In this document: positions 21,576 through 32,523 of the stretch, piece after piece
How positions within the stretch are numbered: position 1 is the stretch's first letter
Layout: each line of letters opens with the position of its first letter
From: Hofstenia miamia
Taxonomy: Eukaryota; Xenacoelomorpha; Acoela
DNA length: 64,000 nt
Assembly (NCBI GenBank): GCA_004352715.1
Contig: SCFE01000023.1
Location: 2,450,796-2,514,795 of the forward strand
Reading direction: 5' to 3'
Translations under genes and position numbers: made by a program
Notes under the pieces: model-generated
Seen by the model: the letters and a program-made list of their open reading frames with translations, nothing else
What the model was told of the DNA's origin: nothing
The model's database searches: none

Positions 21576-24098
21576 CTGATGTGGCTTATGCGGTTTCTAC
21601 TTGTCTACAGTTATATATTTGTCCAATTTTGTAAATGTGTACAATTTAGACGCAAAGTGTGGGCATATCTATAAAGTTATTGAACAAAGAAATGGTAATT
21701 AATAATTATAAACAAAATTGACATTCCGAAAACCATTTACTTTGCATCAGACATTTCAATACGTGAATTAATAATGGAGTACAAGAACTACAAATCAATA
21801 GTTAACATAACGCATATTCAGGCTCTGTTTTCCCTATGATCAATTCTCAATATTTGTAAAGAAATATTTCAAGCTAAAATCTACTAAGAAACTCATATTG
21901 TGGTTATCAAGATGTACTTGGATTGAAATGTTTTTATGACATAGATTTGATTGTGGTGAAAACAGTATCAACCTCGTTTTCGCAATATTTGCAGAAACCA
22001 TTCAAATCCAAAAAAAAATTTCGAACAAAGATGTTAGTTTCAAACTAAAATGTAATGATTAAATATTTCAAGTTATTTTTTCTTCAATTGTTTTTTTTGC
22101 ATTTTTTATCTCAAATTTATATTTATTCATTTTCCATTTTACTGAAAACAAAAATATCTGCTAGCGTGAAAGAAATTATAAATGATCACATTTGGAAAAT
22201 GTTTGTTTCAATTTACAGAAAGTACTGTGAAAGTATGTAATATTTATTCAATACCGAATTGAATTGGGTTGATATAATTTTCCATTACTTGAGCAATAAA
22301 TTTATATTCTGTATTGACTAGCAGTCTACATTGGTGATTATTTGACTAGAATTCCTTTCTTTGCTAAACATGTTTAATCATAATTTATTTAAATTTTAGA
22401 AAACTTTATTTTCCAAGTATTGTATTTTAATGTCTAGGTGATGAGATAAAATAATAAGGAAACAAATGAGGAGATATTTGAAACCATTGACGGCCATTGG
22501 TTACATTTATCTTTTTGACAGTAATTGTTGGCAAGGCAACGATTTTTATTAATTGAGTCTTTATTACGTTTCAAATTTCGCCATTTTGCTGCCTCTTCGA
22601 ATTTGAAATAATTTAATGCATTTGCTTGATGTGATTGTGAAAAATGTAATCTTTTACAAAATTAATATTATTTTGGGAAGACATTTTTAACATTTATTAG
22701 TTTTTTTTTGCTTTCCTGAAATACCTTAAGATTTCAGCAAAATTGCAGTTTGCAAATAGCTTTTATTTGGTTACAAAAAGAACTATTTATACATTGTATT
22801 TATTGTTAGCATTGATATATGAAATTTCAGGAAATTATTGCTTTAAAATTTGTGCATTACTAACATAATAATCTGGAACTTCTTATTGAAAGGTGATAAA
22901 AATTGCGTAGCAATTCGTTATATAATATTCTAAAACGACGGCAAAGTTTGAAAAAAACATAAAATCTTGATAACATCAAATGCAAAAAATTTTTCGTTTC
23001 AAAAAACAGGGAAGATTAAGCCCCCTAGTCCCCCAGGTTTGACGCCACTGGATTCAGGAATAGCTGAGGCGTTAGAATTAATAAATTCATACCATAATCT
23101 GAGATTGTGAAGTTTTTCTTTATTATTTTTTTAATATAATATAAAAGAGTTTATTTGCTAAATTTTTTCTTTGTAATTTTTTCACAAAAAATTGAAAATT
23201 TGCATTTGATATTGATCAATCCAAACTCGGATCACAATAATCTGGGAATTTTTATTTTACAATTACGAATTTAATTGCAAGTCTACGATCACCAAAATAT
23301 TAATACTATTCTTTTGAAGTAAAATTATTTTTACTTTTTGTAATTATGTACAATTTAATGGTCTAGTATCAGCAGTCAATAACCAGCTTAAAATTATTTA
23401 AACTATTTGAACAGATTAAACCTCGAATTTTTATTTAACCTAAAGCTTAAACTATAACATTCAATTTTTTAAAGAAAAATATTAATTCTCCATAACTTGG
23501 TCATGGATTGGTTCCATTGGAATCCGTTTCCAGTGATTTTCATTTAGAAATTTTGAATTGAAGAATTTACTTTTGCAGTTAGCCTCAGAGGTAGTATTTC
23601 AGCTTAGAATAAGTTTGATGTTGCGAACTGATTTAGTGTCGATCTTCCTCCAGGGAACATTTCTAAAAAGAATACCACACCTTGAACTAGCAAACTTCCC
23701 ATGTTAAGTCTCATGAAAAACAAGTTTGTAAAAATCAGCCCAATTCATTTTCTGTTACAATATTTGTTAATTGATTATGAAGTGAAAATATTTATTAATC
23801 TATTCAGAAGATTGAATACACGTGATGTAAATCACACTATTAGGCAATTCACTTTTCTGAAAATTAAAATGGGTGGCTTATCACTGTTTCCTGTAAGTAT
23901 GCTTTTTATTAGAGTCAACCATTAATCTAAAACTAATCAATTTTAATACTAAATTTAAAAAAATTTTCGAAGTTGTTGTAGCATTCTATTGTCAAAATTT
24001 TGTACTAGGAATTGATTGAAAACAACATATATTTATTAAGTTAATAATTTATAATGTCACGATTCCAAAAATTATTTGAATAGTTTTAAATCAGGATT
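21576..24098. other. AT-rich intergenic DNA
   Basis: The only structured item is at about 23007-23052, where the reverse complement starts CAGTGGCGTCAAACCTGGGG, a hAT-like terminus without a visible partner. An AATAAA on the minus strand at 24032-24037 could serve the ORF that ends at 24099. Confidence 0.4.
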
Positions 24099-24533
24099 TC
24101 AAATACAAAATTCATCATCATACGCCACATTTGCAATTTCTATATTTAAATCTGTGTACTTACGTTTACAATAATAGAATGTACAAATAAAAAAGTGTCC
24201 CATTGCAAGTCCAAGCAAAAATATAGAAAAACTAGGCCCTCCACAAGGTGTAATTAGAGAAAGCACATTATCTTGGATGTAAGATGTTAATGGACAACAT
24301 TGCTTATGTAATACAGAGCAAAATGTTCTGTGACATTCTTCATTCCTGCTGCAAAACCCAGGAACATGATGCATATTTTGAGAAAGATAAACTTCCTTCT
24401 TGCAACAGTAGTGGAACCCTAAAAAGTTTTGGCAGCACTCCTCTCTACAATAAGGCAAACAAAAAAAGTTGAATTCACAAATGCCAAGCTGTGCAAAATA
24501 TAACAAGAACAGTATTAATTCAATTGACAACAT
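24099..24533 (-). CDS. Candidate host gene: cysteine-rich single-pass membrane protein
   Basis: A 144-codon ORF with a coherent architecture. An N-terminal hydrophobic segment (MLSIELILFLLYFAQLGIC) reads as a signal peptide. About 75 residues carry 12 to 13 Cys, including three CC pairs (EECC, HYCC, QCC) and a GFCSRNEEC pattern. A hydrophobic segment follows (about residues 103-120, FSIFLLGLAMGHFFICTF), then a CKRK stop-transfer motif and a short acidic tail ending DDEFCI. The expected topology is type I, with a disulfide-rich ectodomain. I do not recognise the family; the CC pairs plus one TM segment loosely recall Shisa-like proteins, but I cannot assert it. AATAAA lies about 65 bp past the stop. 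Splice-like sites (acceptors GCACAG and TTGTAG near the 5' end, donor CGTAAGT after the CKR codons) mean the true gene may be multi-exonic and this ORF one exon with read-through. Confidence 0.5.
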   Translation of the reverse strand: MLSIELILFLLYFAQLGICEFNFFCLPYCREECCQNFLGFHYCCKKEVYLSQNMHHVPGFCSRNEECHRTFCSVLHKQCCPLTSYIQDNVLSLITPCGGPSFSIFLLGLAMGHFFICTFYYCKRKYTDLNIEIANVAYDDEFCI

Positions 24534-27500
24534 CTATAGGATTATTTTCCAGCCAAAATATATATTTAACGATGTGATTTGCAAATGCTTATCATAATAG
24601 ATTGCATAGCTGTATTTTGTAAAATATATTGATCTCTGTGTGTGAATCTAATTTAAGTGCTGACTTTTGAACCAAAATTTCAGTGTTAGATATGGCTGAA
24701 ATTCCCCTGACACATGTAAATGGCCCATTTTATTCATTTTACTATCAACTACTAACTTTACATAGTAAAATAATTCCATAATATATTTACTCACAATTTA
24801 ATGACTTGAAAAAAATCTTTTCAAAAATTTTTAGTACTTATTGTGCTAAAGTAAATTCAATGATTTATGACACAATTGTTATGACATTTGCTAAATCTAA
24901 TTGATCTCTATCCAAGCGAGACATGGAGAAATAAGTGATAAGTAATGTAATATGGTAACTTTAGGATTAATTTATAAAGTTTTGTTCTTTCACATACATA
25001 TGTATTTCATTATTGGTATTACGTTGTGCCTAGAATTTATTAATATATCATTGGACACTTATGACGTCTCACACATATAATATAAGACACAATTGAGGGC
25101 ATTAGCCTTTCATATGAGCTACTTAATTAATGCTTGAAATTTACACTGTGTACGGCTATGTAAGTGGAAAATATTTTGAAACAGACAATTGAAGCCATTG
25201 AAGTTTATTCTCTGTCATTAAATTTCGACTCTCACCTCCACTGTTCAAACTTCTAAATATGTCCATTATTTCTAAATATCTAATGTATACATTTTCAACG
25301 TCGTATTAATTAATCTAAAAACCATTAGATATGCCAAATCCACTGATATTTATTGCGGTAATCCTAGTAGCATCCCAGTGATTCGATCTTGGAAAAACAT
25401 GGAATTACTTCCATGTTCCACACTTAAACCACAGAAAACTTGTAAAGATTTGATTTACCAAGAAAATTGCAGAAACATTAAAGTTCTCCATGTTGAAATA
25501 CACAGTTTTACCAATTTAAACTTTTCACTGAAAACATTCACTTATTAATGCAACAAATAATTATCAATTAGTCCTAATCAAAAAATGTATGTCAAAGAGA
25601 TAAAATGGCAGCATTTTTGAAAAATATTATCAAATTGCAGGAAAATTGTATGTTAGTGCAAGACTTTCAATATAAAAAATTTAGGACAAAAATAAAATGC
25701 TTATTGTCAGGACAGTAATGTGCTGATCCCAGCGATATCACAATCGGAAATAGTTGAAGGCACAACATCATGGAATTCGTACAAAATACACGCATTCTAG
25801 GAAATATAAAACTAATACGAAGATAATTGTAACATCATTTATTTAAATTGTAATATTCAAATTAATGTAAGAATAATTTATGCAAAATTGCGGCACTGAG
25901 CTAGTATTGCCTGGAAACTAGTAAAACTCCATTTGATATTCTTGTATATGCTGCTTCTAAAAATTATTTTTAAATATAATCAAAGTAAAAATATTCAAAT
26001 TTAATTTGTTATGCGCATTGTTGAAGAATATATACTAGGACATATTCAGCAATATTCATTGCATTTGATGTATGCACTTAACTGTTTTGAGTTAATATTT
26101 GATATTATTTTGCTAAATTGGATGTGTAATTTTGTGCACTATGTGTAGTACAGTTTTGTCTACTTTTTGTTAGTAGATAAATGAATTTCAAATAGTGCAC
26201 CAAAGTAATATTGTGCGCAATACAGGCTTGTCCATGTTGCAAAAGTTTAGTCTTCCATTACACAAAATTTATTTTTTTTTCAAAATAAAACATGTAGTTA
26301 CTAGGAGAATTACGATTTTTAATGTGGTTTATCCAAGACTTACCAAGTGTAAAACATCAAAAACATGCAGTTATAATTTTTTAAATGGTTTCTTTAAATT
26401 TGCAAATCACGGATAATATGAAACATGTATACAATTTGAACAGGGAAATTACAATAGAACTTATTTTTAGGTTGTTTTTTGTGCAGTTAATATTTGTTTT
26501 TATGCAGTTTTTTGCAGATGTGTTTATATGAATAATCGAAGCTATTCAGAAAACTACATAAACAAAATTGTAATAAACTAAGAATTTTTCTGTCTCTCCT
26601 CAATAATTAGAAGACATTTTAAAAGTGTAATTATATATAATAGTAATAAATGAAACGTACAAATGTCAATTAATGGACATCTGCAATATGAATAAATATA
26701 ACTTATTTAAAATATTTTCCTCCACTAATAAAACTGTGATCCAGGTATTTGAGTATGGTATCTTTGTCTTTAAATCAAGTATTTCCATGTGCATGGCAAT
26801 TTCGGAGTAATTTTAATATATCTAAGTGATGTTATACGTTAAGAATGTTCTGATTCCAATGTGGTCTTTGAAATTGGATATGCATGGTCATCGTTGGGCA
26901 ATAACTTAGTGCGCGGCATTTTATTGTTATTTGCACAAATCCTGTTCATATGCAATAAAATAAATTGTTTTGTAAAATATGGCATATACATAGAATAAAA
27001 TACAAATAATCTTTTGCGTTTGAGTAAGGACAAAATTGTCCCAAATTAATACAAACATATCTATTGCCGGCTTTAAGCCCTCTTTTCATATACATTGACT
27101 AAGCAGATTGACTTATAAGCTAGCCTGTCCTGAGGAAAGTGACATGGTAGTTCCGCAAGCGAAAATGAACATTTCATTTATTAATAACATCCATGGTAGA
27201 ATGTTACATCACCGTCGTTTGTAACTTTTGGAACTTAGGAATGCATTCATTAGTCAAAACATACAGCCTCTCTCTTGCTGCCAAATTCGAATATTACACA
27301 GAAAAGTGGATTAGGTTTCACAACTACAAAACAATTGTAATAGAAAGTTGTGGAAATACAATTTCGAAAAAACATACTGTTGAAAATGTTTAAACCACCC
27401 AAAATATAGTTGAATAAAGATTAATTTTTTAAAAACAGTCACTAACCTGCTTTAAAATAACCAAAATTATTCTGAATCATACAAAACAAAGCGAATACTA

Positions 27501-28056
27501 CGACAAGATTTGGTTAATCTCAATTGACATTGGTTAAATAATACCCTGATACAGCAAAAGCAATACTAGCTCCCATGCGTAAATATGGAAATTAGCGTCC
27601 AAAATGTCAGATATTTTAAAGACCCGTTTTTGATATTTAACATTCAATACTAGTTTTGGTCCCAACCCTGTATGTGCATACATACATTTTTTAGTATTTA
27701 ATGACACCGCAATTTTATATTATCTAAAGAAAGTTTCTGATGCATAAATAAGTTTACTGCATGAATTTTTCCACATTTCATCGCAATGCCTATATAATTT
27801 TAAATAATTAAATTTTAATTCAATATTAAGCAGAACTGAGCTGAGATTAACTGAAATAATTACTAGATATGATATTGAAATAGCCTTGGCTGGGGCTGAT
27901 CAAAAACATTACAAAATTCTTTTGTGTGTACCTTAGCAGTTTCATCCAAGACCTTGTCTAAACTGAATTGTAATTTCTGTTTAGATTGTAGTCAATATGA
28001 CGAACCACTAGATTTAATGGAATATTTCACGTTTGTGATACAGTTAGATCTCATAC
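24534..28056. other. AT-rich intergenic or intronic DNA
   Basis: No element ends apart from a hAT-like word at about 27066. The 64-codon minus-strand ORF at 26839-27033 ends in a coding-like stretch (MPRTKLLPNDDHAYPIS) after an AACAG acceptor-like site, but this is too little to call a gene. Confidence 0.35.
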
Positions 28057-28240
28057 ACTCTTTGTAAATTTCACAATCCATGATCCACCATTTGCACAGA
28101 ACTGAGGTAGGGAAATCTTGAAGACAGTCAAGAACTTGAACGTCATTCTCCTAAAAATACTCTTTTTGACAAACCTGAATGTGCAAGGCTGTTTTTCGGC
28201 TGGAAAATTGATCTGTGCTAAATAACTGGAACTACTTTTG
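28057..28240 (-). CDS. Candidate exon with CUB-like pattern, weak
   Basis: Minus-strand 184-bp interval bounded by a good acceptor (TGTCTGCAG) and a GTATGA donor-like site at 28056. It encodes SSSSYLAQINFPAEKQPCTF then RFVKKSIFRRMTFKFL and LPQFCANGGSWIVKF. The spacing of INFP, PC, MTFKF and the later Cys loosely follows CUB domains (SPxYP, CxW, a hydrophobic strand, then Cys). Without a neighbouring exon or a search, this is a hint only. It could also be chance translation of non-coding DNA. Confidence 0.22.
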
Positions 28241-28810
28241 CTGCAGACATTCCATGTATGACTGACTTGATAGTAATTTTTAAAAATCATAGTGTTGATT
28301 TGTGACTAGTGCAGAACACTGCCTCAACAATTACTTCAAAATCAGGAACTGGCCTAAAGAATGTTGACCCAGTGCTATTTAAGTAGGGGCCGTGGCATCA
28401 GAAAAACTGCACTCGGTTTGGTATGCGAACATACTGTGGTATTTGGTTCGGTATTTCACAAAAACAGCGAAACACAAAAATTCAATTAGAATAGACAAAT
28501 TTTATTTGAACAAGAGCAGTTTTTTTGTAATGAAGCATTCAGATGCAGATCCCAAATGCTCGATGCTGGTATTAGAAGGTAATACACACATATATCTTTG
28601 CGCCAGCTTGGAAATGTGCAGAAACTTCTTCTGGTGGTCCCAGAGAACTTCAATATAATTTTGTAAGGTTCAATGACATTAACACTTCCGCTAAATATTG
28701 CTCAATTTCACTTTTTTGGTTTTTGCATCAGAAGACAGCTGTTTGCTCAAAAAATCTAATAGTGACGATCCAGAAGGCTGCTTAGTTATTCTCTCCAAGG
28801 ACACTGATGT
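28241..28810. other. No feature recognised
   Basis: Contains an 88-codon plus-strand ORF (28392-28658) rich in aromatic residues and without recognisable motifs. It ends where the long inverted repeat begins. Confidence 0.35.
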
Positions 28811-30139
28811 TTTCACTCTTTTTTCTACATGTACTAGTTAATATGTTTGATAAATTAATAATAAATAGACAGGAAAACAAAAATGATTAATTATTAGCTA
28901 CAATGGTTTCACAACAAATTTCTTAAATTTACAATGATTATTATTAGTAAATGGAGATAATAATATACCTCGTGGAGTGTTCATTTGGCGTACAAATTTA
29001 TAGTAGTCTTTTATACAGTCTGTAGAATTTTCATAGTTTTGTGGATATCAATAACCATAATCAAGTAAATTTTCCACAGGTTGAGAAATTAAATGACTTA
29101 AAAACGCACAGTTCATTCTAACACATGCCCAAAAAGCTGTTTCCTTTCTACACAATAAATTCAGAGATTCAATAAAAGTCATCATTTGTGCATTTGTTAG
29201 GTTTCCTTCTGTAAATGCAATGTGATGGAAATTGCGTTTGTACTAGTTGAAAGCTTTCTGAATGTTGTGTGGGAGACAGGAAAACATTTCCTTTGAATGT
29301 CTTACTGTGATTACATATAATTTTTTATCCAATAAAATTAACATTTCTTTAATATAGTAAATGCTGTTGCAACCATTTCCACGTACTTTGAAAAACACAT
29401 TAGATTTCATTGGTTTTATAAATATTCTATTGTTCAACTGTCAAAAATGTATCCAATCGTAAAGATTCATATCTCCCAAACATGAAATCCCTTTACAATT
29501 AAATAACACTTTCTAATCATATAAACTAGAATTTTTCACAAGTTGGAAATCAGTCTCAATTATTACATGTTTTTCCCAATTTATACAATTATGTAAATGA
29601 AAGATGCTACAAAACTAAAATGTTAATAAAGTAAAATGATTTATCTATCACCGTCTCTGGTGAAAATGAAATAAATATATTTTCAATACGTATTTCTTTT
29701 TGAATTCAAGAATAAAATATTTGCAAGTAGGAATTTTTGTATGAAATGTTTCAAGATTGTTGATAACATGTTTTGTTATTAATGTCGGAAATTGGTTGTT
29801 AGTATTTATTGGTACACATATATACAAAACGCTTAAAAATATAAATTTTATATTATAAGAAACTGCTTACATTTTAAAATTTTATTGGTGTCTTTTATAT
29901 TAAGAATTAAATTTAACAATTGACATTCAAATTTAGCATGAGGGAAGAATGATTGAAATAATGTATTCGCTAGTTTAGTAAATTTAATAATACTATTTAT
30001 TATACAATGAGAATGTAGAAATGATTTGTACGTGTTTCATTAATGATAGATGTCTAGAGATATAGGGTGTCCAGGATTTTATGGCAAAAACAAAATGCCT
30101 GTAATTTCAAAAAAATCAATTTAATAAAACATTTTCGAA
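28811..30139 (-). repeat. Long inverted repeat, left arm (element Y interior plus one mariner end)
   Basis: Reverse complement of 35102-36436 at high identity over about 1.33 kb. The inner end includes the first ~77 bp of a mariner-type element with its flank, so the mariner insertion predates the duplication. Inside, a 64-codon minus-strand ORF (29243-29437) is nearly identical to the plus-strand ORF at 35824-36018, with few replacements (for example R to C and C to Y). The peptide phrase FFKVRGNGCNSIYYI could be a decayed OTU-protease-like box, but this is a guess. Confidence 0.9.
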
Positions 30140-30932
30140 TTCCTTCTATTTCTTGAATGAGGGGGATTTATTTCAGCTTTGTAGTTTCGACTAATTATGA
30201 ACAATATATTTTTATTTAAAAAACCCAGCCATTTTTTACGCATCAATGATCAATAAAGCAAAAATGACATATCTTAACTGAAATATTTTTTTATCATTAA
30301 TGATTCAATTTTAAGTGAATTGATACAATGATCAAGGAACGTATCATCATCCTTTCTAAGACATAAGTGTCATCTTCTGATGATTGATTCAACAGCCGAC
30401 CTGTAGAAGTCTTGTGGAATTTCACTCACAGTAATCATGATGACATTGTTGAAATTTTGTATGTCATCAAAGTTTCGACCATGTATTCTGCTATTGAGGT
30501 AACCCCAGAAATCAAAATCAACTGGTGAAAGATTGGGTGAATACACCGCCCATACAAATTCCCTCTGTGTGAAATTGTCTGTTCAAGAAACTTTGAGTTG
30601 AGAAACTGGAGAGCTTGATGCACAGTATGTTGCCTCGCTCCATCCTACTGGAATATTGTTGATGACAATTTTCGCCTTGTTTTGAGCTGAGGAATTAAGT
30701 AATCAGTCAACATGCATGATCGTAAACCTGAGTGGTTATTAAGGTTGGAATGCAAATGTTTGATATTACTGTCATTTTAAACGGTAGTAAATATATGGTC
30801 CTCTTTAAATAAAAAAATATTGCTAATAATTAGTCGTAACCATAAAGCTGAAATGAAAAAAGTAAATCCCCTTCATTCAAGAAGTAGAAGGAATTTGAAA
30901 ATGTTTATATAAATTGATTTTTTTACACCCTA
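30063..30932 (-). mobile_element. Tc1/mariner-type element M1, internally deleted, with transposase relic
   Basis: An 870-bp element with termini TAGGGTGTCC and, inverted, ACACCCTA, flanked by TA dinucleotides (30061-30062, 30933-30934) as expected for Tc1/mariner. Subterminal inverted similarity runs for about 160 bp. The right end has lost about 40 bp relative to copy M2. The minus strand carries the C-terminal half of a DDE transposase across two frames: LQFLNSKFLEQTISHRGN (about 30550-30610), then SPNLSPVDFDFWGYL (about 30490-30535), the third catalytic Asp box, and a tail to about 30340. A dead, non-autonomous copy. Confidence 0.85.
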
Positions 30933-30934
30933 TA

Positions 30935-32024
30935 GTATCACATCCATATTTATATGGAAAGTCATTGGTTCGATTCCAATCTGTTCGTTAGAAAATAATA
31001 CTATTCAAAACAAAATATACTATATTTGATTTATTGATTGAATTGAAGATTTGGTGGTATTCAAACCCATAAAATTCCGTGCATATGTAGCAAAGGCTGT
31101 GTTATTTACCCTACGAATCTAATGAACGCTATAAAAAACTGCATGGTCGAATTTGACGTGTGCGGGAATTGAATGGGTTATACTGACATAATTGTATGAA
31201 TTTATCATATGAATATGTATTTGACAGGTGATAAATGAGCTGACCACATTAGATAAAGGGTATTTATGGCAATATGGATGAAAAAATCTAAAATATTAGC
31301 TTTACTTGATTTTGAATGATAAATAATTGTAATATATATGAATCCATGAGTACCATTGAACACAATTTAGTGCATTTCAAGGATTAGAAATTGATTTGGT
31401 GCGTGTGTGGTACATGTAGTGTGAAAATCCCTAATTCGATATATTTTATCTGTCAACATAAACTATATTTGCAATTGCGTATTTTCAAAATTGCTATTAA
31501 CATTAAAAATGATGAGATGCTCGTTCAATGTAATAATTGAACTTACGAAATTTGAAAATATTTATTACACACATTTCGGATATAAAAATTCAATAGAATT
31601 TTAAACAAAAACTTTTCATTTTACTTATTAAGGTTTGGAACTGCACAACTCACACCAGGAGAGAATACGCCTGTGTAATGGTCCAAAATTTTAAGAAAAT
31701 CTGCGGGTTATTCAGAAGTAATGACTTTGGACTATTTAATGAAAGATTTAGATGCGGTCGAATACATGACAAATGTAGCTATACATTTTTAAAGCCAGAA
31801 TAATTCACTTAATCCAAAAATTTTTCGTTGCGGGTTTGGAATAAAGGTCTAATTTCTTATGTATGAGTTTCAGTTTTTTTCAAAAAAAAATTTAAGCAGT
31901 ATCCAGAGCCCTCTGCCATAGTATCTAGCGCCCTTATATATATATATATATATATATANNNNNNAAAGCGTTAAGAATCAAAAACAATATCTGAGATATA
32001 ATTATAAAAATAGCTTACCAAAAA
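30935..32024. other. Spacer inside the inverted repeat, with AT microsatellite and 6-N gap
   Basis: No ORF of note. A tRNA-like T arm lies at about 30963-30990 (see rejected items). A TA run at 31936-31958 leads into a 6-N gap (31959-31964). From 31965 the sequence is the same as that before mariner copy M3 at 57.46 kb. Confidence 0.5.
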
Positions 32025-32523
32025 GTTTCGACCATGTATTCTGCTATTGAGGTAACCCCAGAAATCAAAATCAACTGGTGAAAGATTGGGTGAATACACC
32101 GCCCATACAAATTCCCTCTGCGTGAAATTGCCCGTTCAAGAAACTTCGAGTTGAGAAGCTGGAGAGTTTGATGCGCAGTATGTTGCCTCGCTCCATCTTC
32201 CTGGAATATTGTTGATGACAATTTTCGCCTTGTTTTGAGCTGAGGAATTAAGTAATCAGTCAACATGCATGATCGTAAACCTGAGTGGTTATTAAGGTTG
32301 GAATGCAAATGTTTGATATTACTGTCATTTTAAATGGTAGTAAATATATGGTCCTCTTTAAATAAAAAAATATTGTTAATAATTAGTCGTAACCATAAAG
32401 CTGAAATGAAAAAAGTAAATCCCCTTCATTCAAGAAATAGAAGGAATTTGAAAATGTTTATATAAATTGATTTTTTTGAAATTACAGGCATTTTGTTTTT
32501 GCCATAAAATGCTGGACACCCTA
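32025..32523 (-). mobile_element. Truncated mariner copy M2 with transposase fragment
   Basis: The 5' half of the same mariner family as M1, ending in the full terminal repeat ...GCTGGACACCCTA at 32523. The minus strand encodes LIPQLKTRRKLSSTIFQEDG then ARQHTAHQTLQLLNSKF, which contains the second catalytic Asp (QEDGA box). The third box lies in another frame. Counting through the shift, about 41 residues separate the second and third Asp, nearer a DD41D spacing than the 34 of classic mariners, but the frameshift makes this uncertain. The truncation point (32025) adjoins GGTAAG, a splice-donor-like word on the minus strand. Confidence 0.8.

Noticed and set aside
24284-24472. 62-codon plus-strand ORF opposite the cysteine-rich ORF
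   Set aside because: Antisense shadow; the minus-strand frame has signal peptide, Cys pattern and TM segment, while this one has none.
26195-26416. 73-codon plus-strand ORF and similar short AT-rich ORFs across 18-28 kb
   Set aside because: Codon content is dominated by AT-rich residues (Phe, Ile, Lys, Asn), with no motif, splice context or conservation visible.
30955-30995. tRNA-like 3' half: GGTTCGATTCC with a 5-bp ATTGG/CCAAT stem
   Set aside because: The B-box matches well and a small hairpin precedes it, but no acceptor-stem partner or D arm exists upstream, where the mariner end lies. Not a tRNA gene; at most a SINE remnant.
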